55,057 bases of DNA from Clostridiales bacterium (lineage in GTDB: Bacteria; Bacillota; Clostridia; Lachnospirales; WQUN01). Where the stretch lies: NCBI GenBank assembly GCA_031263155.1, contig JAISGK010000012.1, positions 1-55,057 on the forward strand, read 5' to 3'. Numbering within the stretch: the stretch's first letter is position 1; each line of letters opens with the position of its first letter. Shown piece by piece: positions 31,914 to 40,731 of the stretch. The notes under the pieces are model-generated. The model was not told the origin of the DNA. It did not search any database and saw only the letters and a program-made list of their open reading frames with translations. The position numbers and the translations under genes are program-made.

Positions 31914-33222
31914 GCTGTTTTTTATATTCATCAATATATTTCATTCTTTCGCCCACACGCGCCTCTTGACCTTGTGAGGTTGGGGAATAATAAACTCTGT
32001 CGGCGAGAATATCGGGCAGACACTTCAAGTCGGTTATCTTGCCTTCATAGTCATGCGCGTACTTGTACCCCTCGCCATACCCTATATCCTTCATTAGCTT
32101 TGTGGGCGCGTTGCGTATTTGCATTGGCACAGGCTCCGCAATCGTCTTTTGCGCGTCGTCCGCCGCCTTGCCATACGCGATATACAACGCGTTGGATTTG
32201 GGGGCAAGCGCGCAATACACCACCGCGTGCGTCAGGTGTACGCTACATTCGGGCATCCCTATAAAATGACACGCTTGATAGGCCGCCACACATATCTCCA
32301 GGGCACGGCTGTCAGCCATCCCTATATCCTCACTGGCAAAGCGCACTACCCTACGCGCAATATACAATGGATCCTCCCCGCCCTCCAACATACGCGCCAG
32401 CCAGTATACAGCCGCTTGCGCGTCACTGTTGCGCATGGACTTGTGCAGCGCCGATATAATATTGTAATGCTCCTCGCCGTGCTTATCATACGGCAAAATC
32501 TTACGGTTAAGGCACTGCGATATCAATTCTTCCGAAAGCTCAAGCTGATCACTGTTATTAACGGCCATTTCCAAGGTGTTTAGCAGCACACGCGCGTCGC
32601 CGTTGGCAAATTCGGCCAATCTCGTCAACAGATCGTCCCGCATGGTATACTGTATGCCAAACCCCGTATCCAGCGCGCGCTTGCCTATTTTTATCAAGTC
32701 CGCCGCCGTGAGCGGGTTAAGCACAAAAACCTTGCAGCGCGACAGCAGCGCCGAATTTATCTCAAAGCTGGGATTCTCTGTCGTCGCGCCTACCAGCGTT
32801 ATCACGCCTTTTTCTACATAGGGCAAAAAGGCGTCTTGCTGCGCCTTATTAAAGCGATGTATCTCGTCTACAAAGACGATTATCTTCTCCCCTACCCTGC
32901 GCAGCCTCTCCGATTTTTGCATTATCTCCTTTATCTCTTTAATGCCGTTAATGGTTGCGCTAAAATTGACAAACGAGCTGTGCGTAAGCTCCGCGATAAT
33001 GCCCGCTAGCGTCGTTTTGCCTACGCCGGGCGGCCCCCAAAATATCATGCTGCACACCTTGTCTTGCTCTATCATTTTGCGCAGAACCTTGCCTTGACCC
33101 AACAAATGATCCTGCCCGGCATAGTCGCTCAATGTAAGGGGCCTTAATCTGCTTGCAAGCGGGGTTAATACCAGCGAGTCCGCGCCCGCCTGGTCATAAA
33201 AGTTCAACTGACCGTCGTTCAT
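31903..33222 (-). CDS. Replication-associated recombination protein A (RarA/MgsA)
   Basis: A 439-residue AAA+ ATPase that acts at stalled replication forks. Walker A is FWGPPGVGKTTLAG (near 50), Walker B and the DExH-like box are VFVDEIHRFNKAQQDAFLPY (near 105-124), sensor 1 is LVGATTENPSFEIN, and the C-terminal RarA domain has EDPLYIARRVVRFASEDIG. The length is standard. Its start lies inside the 3' end of rsmA (29-base overlap), so the genes are co-transcribed. Confidence 0.95.
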   Translation of the reverse strand: MNDGQLNFYDQAGADSLVLTPLASRLRPLTLSDYAGQDHLLGQGKVLRKMIEQDKVCSMIFWGPPGVGKTTLAGIIAELTHSSFVNFSATINGIKEIKEIMQKSERLRRVGEKIIVFVDEIHRFNKAQQDAFLPYVEKGVITLVGATTENPSFEINSALLSRCKVFVLNPLTAADLIKIGKRALDTGFGIQYTMRDDLLTRLAEFANGDARVLLNTLEMAVNNSDQLELSEELISQCLNRKILPYDKHGEEHYNIISALHKSMRNSDAQAAVYWLARMLEGGEDPLYIARRVVRFASEDIGMADSRALEICVAAYQACHFIGMPECSVHLTHAVVYCALAPKSNALYIAYGKAADDAQKTIAEPVPMQIRNAPTKLMKDIGYGEGYKYAHDYEGKITDLKCLPDILADRVYYSPTSQGQEARVGERMKYIDEYKKQQKT

Positions 33223-34093
33223 GCAAAATTGCCTCCGTCAGCGCGACAAACTGGTCTAGGCTTAAATTCTCGCCGCGCGCGTTTTCATCAAATCCCAAGC
33301 GATCGAATATTTCCAGGCATTTTTCTCGGTTCTGTATAATTGAGGCGCTGCGCAGACAGTTAAGCAGAATCTTTCTGCGATGCCCAAAAGCCGCTTTAAT
33401 AACCTCAAACAAAAGCTCCTTGTCTGTAACTATGGGGCAGTCCCTGTTGGGATTGTCCTGCCGCTTAATCGTAACTACCGCGCTATCCACCTTTGGAGCG
33501 GGAACAAAACAGCCACGCGGCACAAACATATCTATGCGCGCCTCGCCATAGAATTTTACCAACAGCGATATCGCCCCATAATCGCCCTTTTGGGGTGTAG
33601 CGACAAGGCGCTCGGCAACCTCGCGCTGCAACATTACAGTAATGGACGCCACAGTAGGCGCGTTTTCCAACAACTCGACGATAATGTGCGTGGAGATATA
33701 ATACGGCAGGTTCGCGCAAATTTTTGCTGTTTGCCAGCCTCTATAGGCCATAAGCAATTGTATATTCGTTTTCATTATGTCTGCTTGCAGTATCTCGACA
33801 TGCGGGCGGTCACGACATACATCGCGCAAAGCGGCGACAAGTTCAGCATCTATCTCCACCGCCAATATCTGTTTTGCGGGCAGGGCGAGTGTGAGCGCTC
33901 CCAGGCCGGGGCCTATTTCTATAACATTGTCGTTTGGCGTGATACCCGATGCCAATACAATCGCGCTGATAACGCGTTTATCTGTCAAAAAATTCTGCCC
34001 ATAGTATTTTTTGGGGCTAATGCCATGGCGAAGCATAAGCTCCCCCACCCCCACGCCAGATGGTAGATAAATCCCTTTCGTATTGCCTGTCAT
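33194..34093 (-). CDS. 16S rRNA dimethyladenosine transferase RsmA (KsgA)
   Basis: Dimethylates A1518 and A1519 of 16S rRNA with S-adenosylmethionine. The 299-residue protein has the entry motif KYYGQNFLTD (near 28), SAM-binding VIEIGPGLGALTLAL (near 59) and the catalytic NLPYYIST (near 128), with an all-helical C-terminal domain. The ATG overlaps the stop of the lipoprotein gene upstream (ATGA). A shorter start at 34036 would better match some family members. Confidence 0.95.
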   Translation of the reverse strand: MTGNTKGIYLPSGVGVGELMLRHGISPKKYYGQNFLTDKRVISAIVLASGITPNDNVIEIGPGLGALTLALPAKQILAVEIDAELVAALRDVCRDRPHVEILQADIMKTNIQLLMAYRGWQTAKICANLPYYISTHIIVELLENAPTVASITVMLQREVAERLVATPQKGDYGAISLLVKFYGEARIDMFVPRGCFVPAPKVDSAVVTIKRQDNPNRDCPIVTDKELLFEVIKAAFGHRRKILLNCLRSASIIQNREKCLEIFDRLGFDENARGENLSLDQFVALTEAILHERRSVELL

Positions 34094-35121
34094 CCGATAC
34101 TCACAGCGTCGCTTTCGCTTGCGGATACTTCTTCATTTCCGACGACAGAAAAGTTATACGTTGTGCCGCCGCATATCACATCCGCCGAAACAGTGTCATA
34201 AAAAACCCCCAGCGTATCGGCAATGCCTTGCAACGCCAAGTTATCATCCGTGTCTCCCTCGATATTTACAATCACCTTGTCGTTGGTTCTGTCCAGTTCT
34301 ATCGTTTTTATCTGGATACCACCGGGAAGCCATTCAACGCCGGAAGCGGATCTTACCGCGAACGCGTCGTTAAATATATCTACAAAATCCCCATTCGTGC
34401 CAAATGTGATGGTTCGCGTCTCTTCCTCCAGTCCTTCCGGCGCGCGCGCGTAGAATACCGTTTCGATATCCATGCCCTTGCCCTCTATGACGCGTGTAAG
34501 CTCCAGGTTATACTCTATGCCCTCATCACTGGGGTACACTGTTTTAATCAGTCCGGTTCCCTGTGAATAATATTCGCGTTGGGCATAGTTCTGCTCGGGG
34601 TAGGTCGTTGTTATCTCCAGGCAATTAAACGACCCCGCCGCTGTTTGCACGGACACATCTACCGCCGTTACTTCTGATTGCGCAGATTCGTTTGGGGCCC
34701 ATTTTTGCCCGACGGTAAGCGGCCCCTGTAGTATGAGCATGTTCAAGTTGGCTGTCACGGCGGTAAGATCCTCAAAAAAATAGAACATCGGCTCGCCAAA
34801 AGCAAGCCGCAGCTCGTTTTCGCTCACCTCAAGCACTTCTGTAGAGGTAACCTTTCCCGAACTCACGCGGCGCTGAATACGCATAACACCATCTGCGCTC
34901 ACGGCGGCGTATGCTATATAATGCTCTTGATTAATGGTGGGCTGCTCGGCGCACTCGTACATATAAAAAGTGTTGCTTTTTACGGGAAAGTAATTTGCCA
35001 CCGTGTCAAGCGGCGCGGATTCGTTTACTGTTGATAAATCATTGTCCGTTTGCGGCGTCTTTGTCCCACACGCCGTAAACATGAGCAGGATAGATATTAT
35101 AAGTAAGGTAATTTTTCTCAT
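34090..35121 (-). CDS. Lipoprotein, possibly GerMN-type
   Basis: A 343-residue secreted lipoprotein. The signal peptide MRKITLLIISILLMFTACG has its lipobox Cys at residue 18. The protein is otherwise acidic with two apparent beta-rich domains: one of about 180 residues (NTFYMYECAEQ to YNLELTRV) and a C-terminal part that resembles the GerMN domain of sporulation proteins (RTITFGTNGDFVDIFN; NIEGDTDDNLALQGIA), which I hold with low confidence. ATG at 35121 follows GGAGGAACAC; the frame is open further upstream. It is first in the operon with rsmA and rarA. Confidence 0.72.
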   Translation of the reverse strand: MRKITLLIISILLMFTACGTKTPQTDNDLSTVNESAPLDTVANYFPVKSNTFYMYECAEQPTINQEHYIAYAAVSADGVMRIQRRVSSGKVTSTEVLEVSENELRLAFGEPMFYFFEDLTAVTANLNMLILQGPLTVGQKWAPNESAQSEVTAVDVSVQTAAGSFNCLEITTTYPEQNYAQREYYSQGTGLIKTVYPSDEGIEYNLELTRVIEGKGMDIETVFYARAPEGLEEETRTITFGTNGDFVDIFNDAFAVRSASGVEWLPGGIQIKTIELDRTNDKVIVNIEGDTDDNLALQGIADTLGVFYDTVSADVICGGTTYNFSVVGNEEVSASESDAVSIG

Positions 35122-35223
35122 GTGTTCCTCCGAAATTGTCATATTTTTTGCTATTTTACCATGACATGATTTCAAAGGCAATTATTGATGCTGATAGTCG
35201 TTGTTCCCATCACTGATTGTTGA

Positions 35224-35286
35224 GGGCTTTTTTGATCGGCGGAAGAAAAATTTACAATTTGTTCACGTTCGGAGGCAAAAAAGCCC
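35224..35286. repeat. 11-bp inverted repeat between divergent genes
   Basis: GGGCTTTTTTG (35224-35234) is an exact inverted match of CAAAAAAGCCC (35276-35286), 41 bases apart, in the gap between the lipoprotein and DUF2314 genes. Confidence 0.7.
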
Positions 35287-35391
35287 CCGGTGACGTCTGG
35301 CAGTGAAGGGACTTGGATACCTTCAATTGTTCATGACTTTGTGCTATACTGCTTGGGCAGGATATTTTTTCTCAAATGCGAGGGTGAAGCA

Positions 35392-36015
35392 GTGGGATTA
35401 TTTAACTTCAAAAAACGAGCCAAGCCATCTTATCATCTCGAAAATATATCGGCGGCGCAGCAAAAAGCGGGTGCGCGAGGATTTATGAAGCCGACTGAGG
35501 AAGAAATAGCAGGTTTAAAAATAGGTGAAATGGTTCGCCTATTTTTTGTACTTGATTTTGAAACGAGCGACAATTGCCGCGCCGAAAGAATGTGGGTGGA
35601 AATTTCCAAAATAGACGGACACAATTTTAAGGGGTATTTGACAAATCAACCTGTTTATATAAAGGACATATCCATAGGAGACATTGTAGAGTTTTCAGGC
35701 GATAACATAGCGACTGTCCTGGTGGCTCAACGCTTTGATGAAAAAAAGAAAGCCTTGGTTTCAAAAAGGGCTATTGAGAAACGGGAGATAAATTGGGCAG
35801 TCAAAGATGGGCCACATAATGAGATGGACAGCGGTTGGCAGTTATTTTATGGTAATGAAGATGACGAATATAATTCAGACATTTCCAATATAACAATATT
35901 AGCACTTGCGGACATATTGTCATTTGAGCCAAGGCTTGAAGATGTTTTCGCTTCTGAACATAACGCGTTTGAATGGAGCGAAAACGACATAAAGTTTATA
36001 GAGGTAAACGAATAG
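35392..36015 (+). CDS. DUF2314-domain protein
   Basis: A 207-residue soluble protein with no signal peptide. Residues about 45-110 fit the DUF2314 pattern: VRLFFVL, CRAERMWVEISKIDGHNFKG, LTNQPVYIKDISIGDIVEF. The C-terminal part is acidic and unrecognised. GTG at 35392 follows GAGGGTGAA; the frame runs upstream to 35290 without a ribosome site. It stands alone, with a hairpin directly after its stop. Function is unknown. Confidence 0.72.
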   Translation: MGLFNFKKRAKPSYHLENISAAQQKAGARGFMKPTEEEIAGLKIGEMVRLFFVLDFETSDNCRAERMWVEISKIDGHNFKGYLTNQPVYIKDISIGDIVEFSGDNIATVLVAQRFDEKKKALVSKRAIEKREINWAVKDGPHNEMDSGWQLFYGNEDDEYNSDISNITILALADILSFEPRLEDVFASEHNAFEWSENDIKFIEVNE

Positions 36016-36019
36016 CGCT

Positions 36020-36050
36020 TTGGGGCCTGGGGTAAAACCCCAAGCCCCAA
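36020..36050 (+). terminator. Hairpin after the DUF2314 gene
   Basis: TTGGGGC (36020-36026) pairs with GCCCCAA (36044-36050) and TGGGG with CCCCA inside it, around TAAAA. No T-run follows. Confidence 0.55.
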
Positions 36051-36154
36051 TCAGCGATTACACCGCGCGCTCGGCGATTGACTCCACAGAGTTTTCTCCC
36101 AGCTCCAACATAACCCGCCGGTCTTCGATGATACGTTCTGTCTTATTGTCATCA

Positions 36155-36183
36155 TTGACTTTTTATCATGAGCCCATCATAAT
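36155..36183 (+). promoter_or_regulatory. Probable promoter of the alcohol dehydrogenase gene
   Basis: TTGACT (36155-36160) and CATAAT (36178-36183) are 17 bases apart, about 100 bases upstream of the gene. Confidence 0.6.
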
Positions 36184-36281
36184 ATAGTTACCTTGTGAAC
36201 AACCTCTGCCAACTGCCGAGGTCGTTCGCAGAATGGTCGTAAAACCCCGCCCATTCTAAAAAATTTATAGGGGGGCATCCC

Positions 36282-37331
36282 ATGAACGGAAAAATGAAAG
36301 TAGCGATTATGCAAGGAATCGGTAAAATAGGTTATGAGGAGCGTGACATCCCCAAACCCAAGGCCGGCGAAGTCCTTATAAAGCTGGAATACGTGGGAAT
36401 CTGCGGCAGCGATTTGCATTACTATGAAAGCGGGGCAATTGGCAATTACATTGTCAAGCCGCCGTTTGTGTTGGGTCACGAGCCGGGCGGCACAGTGGTC
36501 GAGGTTGGTGACGGCGTAAAGCGCTTGAAAGTGGGCGACCGCGTTGCGCTTGAGCCGGGCAAGACCTGCGGGCATTGCGAATTCTGCCGCAAAGGCGAAT
36601 ATAACCTTTGCCCAGACGTGATCTTCTTCGCGACCCCACCTGTAGATGGGGTTTTTCAGGAATATGTCGCACACGAAAGCGCTCTCTGTTTCAAACTCCC
36701 CGACAATGTAAGCACGCTGGAGGGCGCGCTCATTGAACCGCTGGCCGTTGGTTTCCACGCCGCCAATCAGGGCGGGGCCCACGCCGGGCAAACGGCGGTA
36801 GTCATGGGGGCGGGCTGCATTGGCCTTGTGTCCATGATGGCCCTCAAAGCCGAAGGCGTATCCAAGGTATATGTGGCCGACGTAATGCAAAATCGGATCG
36901 ACAAAGCGATGGAGCTTGGCGCCGATGGCGTAATAAACGCTAAAGAGCAGGACGTGACGCGGGCGGTCCTTGAACTCACAGGTGGCGCTGGTTGCGACTT
37001 AGCCATTGAGACGGCTGGAACGGAGATTACCACACGGCAAACCATCGCTTTTACAAAAAAAGGGGCAACCATTGTATTGGTGGGCTATTCCAAAACCGGA
37101 GAGATGACGTTGCCCATGAGCCTCGCGCTGGACAAAGAGCTTACTTTCAAAACGGTTTTTCGCTACCGCCACATCTACCCGATGGCAATAGAGGCAGTGG
37201 CCTCCGGCAAGGTTAACCTGAAAGGCATCGTTACAGACGTGTTCGATTTTGACGATCTCCAAAACGCTATGGATAAAAGCATTGCCGATAAAGCGAACAT
37301 AGTCAAGGCCGTTGTGAGGATAACGAAGTAA
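36282..37331 (+). CDS. Zinc-dependent alcohol dehydrogenase (sorbitol/polyol dehydrogenase type)
   Basis: A 349-residue medium-chain dehydrogenase that oxidises an alcohol with NAD(P). The catalytic zinc site is in GICGSDLHYYESG (near 43) and GHEPGGTVVEVG (near 66); the structural zinc loop is CGHCEFCRKGEYNLC (near 96-110). The dinucleotide fold VVMGAGCIGLVSMMA is followed by VADV, an acidic end that favours NAD. Overall it resembles sorbitol or xylitol dehydrogenases; the substrate is not readable. GGGGGGCATCCC precedes the ATG. It seems monocistronic. Confidence 0.88.
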   Translation: MNGKMKVAIMQGIGKIGYEERDIPKPKAGEVLIKLEYVGICGSDLHYYESGAIGNYIVKPPFVLGHEPGGTVVEVGDGVKRLKVGDRVALEPGKTCGHCEFCRKGEYNLCPDVIFFATPPVDGVFQEYVAHESALCFKLPDNVSTLEGALIEPLAVGFHAANQGGAHAGQTAVVMGAGCIGLVSMMALKAEGVSKVYVADVMQNRIDKAMELGADGVINAKEQDVTRAVLELTGGAGCDLAIETAGTEITTRQTIAFTKKGATIVLVGYSKTGEMTLPMSLALDKELTFKTVFRYRHIYPMAIEAVASGKVNLKGIVTDVFDFDDLQNAMDKSIADKANIVKAVVRITK

Positions 37332-37346
37332 ATAAGATGGCCGTTA

Positions 37347-37384
37347 GTATAGAAAGGGCCCGCAGTGCGCGGTTCCTTCTATAC
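37347..37384. repeat. Imperfect hairpin after the dehydrogenase gene
   Basis: GTATAGAA (37347-37354) pairs with TTCTATAC (37377-37384); the G+C-rich middle pairs imperfectly. It may be a terminator or a degenerate copy of the window's REP-like elements. Confidence 0.5.
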
Positions 37385-37473
37385 AGGCGCCTGATTTAGC
37401 AAATGTCGGCGAGGCATAAAAGAACTCGCTACAGCATGTAGTATATGCCAATATTTTAAATCCAAATGTTATA

Positions 37474-37557
37474 GACAACCCCCTGTTGCTAAATTTTATT
37501 GGTGTGCTATAATATCCCTGTTAATAATTTATCAATAACCTAATGCTTGGGGTTGTC
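37474..37557. promoter_or_regulatory. Promoter flanked by a 9-bp inverted repeat
   Basis: GACAACCCC (37474-37482) and GGGGTTGTC (37549-37557) flank a promoter, TTGCTA (37486-37491) and TATAAT (37508-37513), 16 bases apart. The upstream arm is not transcribed from this promoter, so the repeat fits a DNA-looping operator better than an RNA structure. Confidence 0.55.
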
Positions 37558-37579
37558 ATTTATTTAGAGGGGGGATGTT

Positions 37580-38131
37580 ATGAGCAAAAAAGTTTTATGG
37601 ATTACCCGCACGGCCATTATGATTGCGCTGTTAATTGCCGCGCAATCGTTTAGCGCCGCCATGGGTCAATTGGTAACAGGTTCTTTGGTTAACCTCATCT
37701 TAATCGTATCGGTTATGGCCTTTGGATGGGGCACAGGGTTTACTGTCGCGATACTATCTCCTGCCTTTGCAAAGTTTCTTGGCATTGGTCCACAATTGTG
37801 GCCGTTTATTCCGTTTATCGCGTTGGGAAACGCCGTGTTGATATGCGTGTGGCGCGCGGTCGGCGAGTTAATACCCAAAATAGGCGCCAAGAGGTTTATT
37901 AATTACATAGCGGCGGCGATAGTAGGCGCTATTGCAAAGTTCATCGTTCTATACTTAACAGTCGTTAAAATTGTGATACCTTTTTTAGTTACACTGCCAG
38001 AGCAACAAGCGGCGGCCATGTCTAACATGTTTACCCTTCCGCAATTAATTACCGCGCTTATTGGCGGTGGCATAGCGGCAGTGGCGCTACCACTGATTTT
38101 GCCAACTGTATTAAAAGATAAAAAAGACTGA
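37580..38131 (+). CDS. ECF-transporter S-component-like membrane protein
   Basis: A 183-residue membrane protein with about five hydrophobic helices. N-terminal ITRTAIMIALLIAAQSF, the FGWGTGFTVAILSPA loop and the short, even helices match substrate-binding subunits of energy-coupling-factor vitamin or cofactor transporters. The EcfA/EcfT module is not nearby and the ligand cannot be read; no known riboswitch is recognised in the short leader. GAGGGGGGATGTT precedes the ATG. A bidirectional terminator follows. Confidence 0.7.
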   Translation: MSKKVLWITRTAIMIALLIAAQSFSAAMGQLVTGSLVNLILIVSVMAFGWGTGFTVAILSPAFAKFLGIGPQLWPFIPFIALGNAVLICVWRAVGELIPKIGAKRFINYIAAAIVGAIAKFIVLYLTVVKIVIPFLVTLPEQQAAAMSNMFTLPQLITALIGGGIAAVALPLILPTVLKDKKD

Positions 38132-38139
38132 GCATCGCC

Positions 38140-38166
38140 AAAACGTCATGAAATATGACGTTTTTT
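38140..38166. terminator. Bidirectional terminator
   Basis: AAAACGTCAT (38140-38149) and ATGACGTTTT (38155-38164) pair perfectly around GAAAT, followed by more T. It separates the ECF-type gene from the convergent metal-importer operon. Confidence 0.88.
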
Positions 38167-39064
38167 ACGCTTTATTATTGTGAACCCGCGTTAACGCCGC
38201 TCTCCTTCGCAACAACCCGCGTACTATCCCCTTTGTCGGCGAAAAAAAGAATGCAAGAACAAAAATTATCCCTGTCATCACCGCCATACTCCCGGCAATG
38301 GACACATCCAACACATATGCGCATTGATAACCCAGAACGCCACTAAGCGCTCCCAAGCCCGCGCTGAGGGGCAGCATCACTTTCAAGTCATCGGTCAGCA
38401 GGTAGGCGGTAACCGGCGAGCCGATCATAAAGGCCACCACCAAGACCGAGCCAGCCGCCTGAAACGCCCCCACAGCCGTTAGGGAAACGAGCGTCATTAA
38501 TCCATAGTGAATAAGCGTGGGAGAAAAACCCATCACAGCCGCCAGCATAGGATCGAATGAGGCAATTTTTAGTTCCTTATAAAATACGGCGATCAAAACC
38601 GCGTTGACGAGCAACAGCGCGCCCGAGGTGTAAATAGCTTTCGCGCCTATATCCACACCAAAAACGACCATACGATCAAATGACACGTAGGCAAGCTCTC
38701 CCAGCAAAACCGAGTCTGTGTCCAGGTGCGCCTTTCCGGCGTATCGAGAAATCAATATTATGGCTATGGCAAATAGAAGTGGAAACACAATGCCAATGGC
38801 AGAATCTTCCGAGATCAAGTGGGTTTTTGTAAGCGTTTCTGTCAGCCACACCGTAGCGACGCCCATTAGAGCCGCCCCCACTATGAGCAGGGGCGAGTTT
38901 AGGTCGCGCGTCAAGAAAAACGCCAACACAATGCCCAGCAAGATAGTGTGGGTAATGGCGTCTGACATCATGGACATCTTGCGAAGCACGAGGAATGTAC
39001 CCGGCAGGGCGCAAGCCGCCGATACAATCACCGCAACAAGTTGTATCTCAAAAGAGGGACTCAT
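38165..39064 (-). CDS. Metal ABC transporter permease, TroD/MntC type
   Basis: A 299-residue permease of the ABC-3 family with about eight hydrophobic helices, the last gene of the metal-importer operon. Family features include CALPGTFLVLRKMSMMSDAITHT near the start (similar to the neighbouring permease) and FDPMLAAVMGFSP. It overlaps the previous permease gene by four bases. Two different permease genes in one operon suggest a heterodimeric channel. Confidence 0.9.
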   Translation of the reverse strand: MSPSFEIQLVAVIVSAACALPGTFLVLRKMSMMSDAITHTILLGIVLAFFLTRDLNSPLLIVGAALMGVATVWLTETLTKTHLISEDSAIGIVFPLLFAIAIILISRYAGKAHLDTDSVLLGELAYVSFDRMVVFGVDIGAKAIYTSGALLLVNAVLIAVFYKELKIASFDPMLAAVMGFSPTLIHYGLMTLVSLTAVGAFQAAGSVLVVAFMIGSPVTAYLLTDDLKVMLPLSAGLGALSGVLGYQCAYVLDVSIAGSMAVMTGIIFVLAFFFSPTKGIVRGLLRRRAALTRVHNNKA

Positions 39065-39975
39065 ATTTTTGACTCCCTTGCCGTTTGAAATTGCGCCCGG
39101 TTTTTAAGCCGCCTGTATACGCGATGCAAAACCCCGCGTTCTGGGGCAAAGAGCAGACTAAACGCGGCGATTAGCGTCACACACACCACGATCACTGGCC
39201 CCGTGGGCAAAACCGGAACAAGAGAGCTTAGTAATGTGCCCGCCACCCCGGAAGCCGCGCCAAAAACGGCGGCCAAAAGCGCCATTAGCCACAGCCGGTT
39301 TGACCATTGTCGGGCGGCGACGGCCGGCGCGGTAAGCATCGCGCTCATAAGAACAACCCCCACGGTTTGAATACCGGTAATGATCGCAAGAACGAGGAGA
39401 AATGAGAGCAGCAGATCCAGTTTTCCCGTGTTAAAGCCAAGAGCTGCGGCAAACTCTGGATCAAAAGAAAGCAGTTTAAATTCTTTCCAAAACAAAATGA
39501 CAACCAAGAGCAATACCGTCCCGATAGCCATCATCAAAAAAATGTCTCGCTGCAACAAGGTGGATGCCTGCCCGTATATAAAGCGTTTAAGACCTGCCTG
39601 GCCGGCGTTTGGCATCTTTTGCGAATAAGTGAGTAAAACCAACCCCAATCCGAACAACACCGACATAACAAGGGCCAAGGCACTGTCAAACTTAACGCGC
39701 GAATGTCTAACAATGCCCAAAATAGCAAAGGCCCCCAAAAACCCCATCAGCAAAGCGCCCAGCAAAAGAATTTCAGTCTTTTTATCGTGGGTTAGAAGAA
39801 ACGCTATGGCGACTCCGGGCAAGGCGGCGTGTGATACGCCGTCCCCCAAAAGGCTCTGCCTTCGCAGCACCGCGAAACTGCCAAGCGCGCCGCTTATCAC
39901 GCCCAGCAAGGCGGAACCCAACGCCACAATTTGAAATGTGTAGTCGCCAAGAAGCGAAAGAACGGCTTCCATCAT
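39061..39975 (-). CDS. Metal ABC transporter permease, TroC/MntB type
   Basis: A 304-residue ABC-3 family membrane permease. The opening GVISGALGSFAVLRRQSLLG and the SHAALPGVAIAFLL loop are characteristic, and FDPEFAAALGFNTG is a motif shared with its partner. It overlaps both the ATPase gene and the other permease gene by four bases, indicating tight coupling. Confidence 0.9.
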   Translation of the reverse strand: MMEAVLSLLGDYTFQIVALGSALLGVISGALGSFAVLRRQSLLGDGVSHAALPGVAIAFLLTHDKKTEILLLGALLMGFLGAFAILGIVRHSRVKFDSALALVMSVLFGLGLVLLTYSQKMPNAGQAGLKRFIYGQASTLLQRDIFLMMAIGTVLLLVVILFWKEFKLLSFDPEFAAALGFNTGKLDLLLSFLLVLAIITGIQTVGVVLMSAMLTAPAVAARQWSNRLWLMALLAAVFGAASGVAGTLLSSLVPVLPTGPVIVVCVTLIAAFSLLFAPERGVLHRVYRRLKNRAQFQTARESKI

Positions 39976-40715
39976 ACCGCCCCTTTCAAGAGTAAGCCCT
40001 TGCCGCCATAAGCCTGGCCAAGGTTTTCTTCGTTAAACACCTCTTCTACCAATCCATTTGCCACCACTTGCATGTTGAGCATGGCTACCCAGTCAAAGTA
40101 GTCGGATACCGTTTGCAAATCGTGGTGTACCACAATCACCGTCTTTCTCTGCCCTTTAAGTTCTTTAAGGAGCGCTACAATGGATTTTTCTGTCTGCGCG
40201 TCCACACCCTTAAACGGCTCATCCATAAAGTAGATATCCGCCTGTTGGATCAACGCCCGCGCCAGAAAGACCCGCTGCTGTTGCCCACCAGAAAGCTGAC
40301 TAATCTGCCGCGAGGCGTAGCCCTGCATCCCCACCTTATGAAGGGTTTCTAACGCCATGTTTTTTTCCGCCTTGCCGGGTCGCTTAAACCAGCCTAAATG
40401 CCCGTACCTGCCCATTATAACCACATCCAAAACAGTGGCCGGAAAGTCCCAATCAACGCTGCCGCTTTGTGGCACATAGGCGATCTTGTTTTTAAGACCC
40501 GCACCCTCACTATCCTTAAATATCACTAATCCTGATACCGGTTTTATCAAATTCAACATGGCTTTTATTAAGGTTGTTTTTCCAGCGCCGTTTGGTCCCA
40601 CAACAGCAATTAATTTTCCTTTTGGAAACTTGAGGCTCACTTCCCTCAAAACAGGCTTTTTGTCATACGCTACTGTCAGATCATGCACCTCGACTGCGTA
40701 ATCGTACTCAATCAC
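39972..40715 (-). CDS. Metal ABC transporter ATPase, TroB/MntA type
   Basis: The 247-residue cytoplasmic ATPase of the metal importer. Walker A is VVGPNGAGKTTLIKAM (near 36), signature LSGGQQQRVFLARAL, Walker B DIYFMDEPFKGVD and the switch His in IVVHHDLQTV. It starts 16 bases after the binding-protein stop. Confidence 0.94.
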   Translation of the reverse strand: MIEYDYAVEVHDLTVAYDKKPVLREVSLKFPKGKLIAVVGPNGAGKTTLIKAMLNLIKPVSGLVIFKDSEGAGLKNKIAYVPQSGSVDWDFPATVLDVVIMGRYGHLGWFKRPGKAEKNMALETLHKVGMQGYASRQISQLSGGQQQRVFLARALIQQADIYFMDEPFKGVDAQTEKSIVALLKELKGQRKTVIVVHHDLQTVSDYFDWVAMLNMQVVANGLVEEVFNEENLGQAYGGKGLLLKGAV

Positions 40716-40731
40716 GCCACATACCTTCTTT

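Noticed and set aside
36061-36155. Minus-strand reading that ends in a protein-like Glu-rich stretch (LELGENSVESIAERAV)
   Set aside because: Only about 31 codons after two stops and no start; too short to call a gene fragment with confidence.
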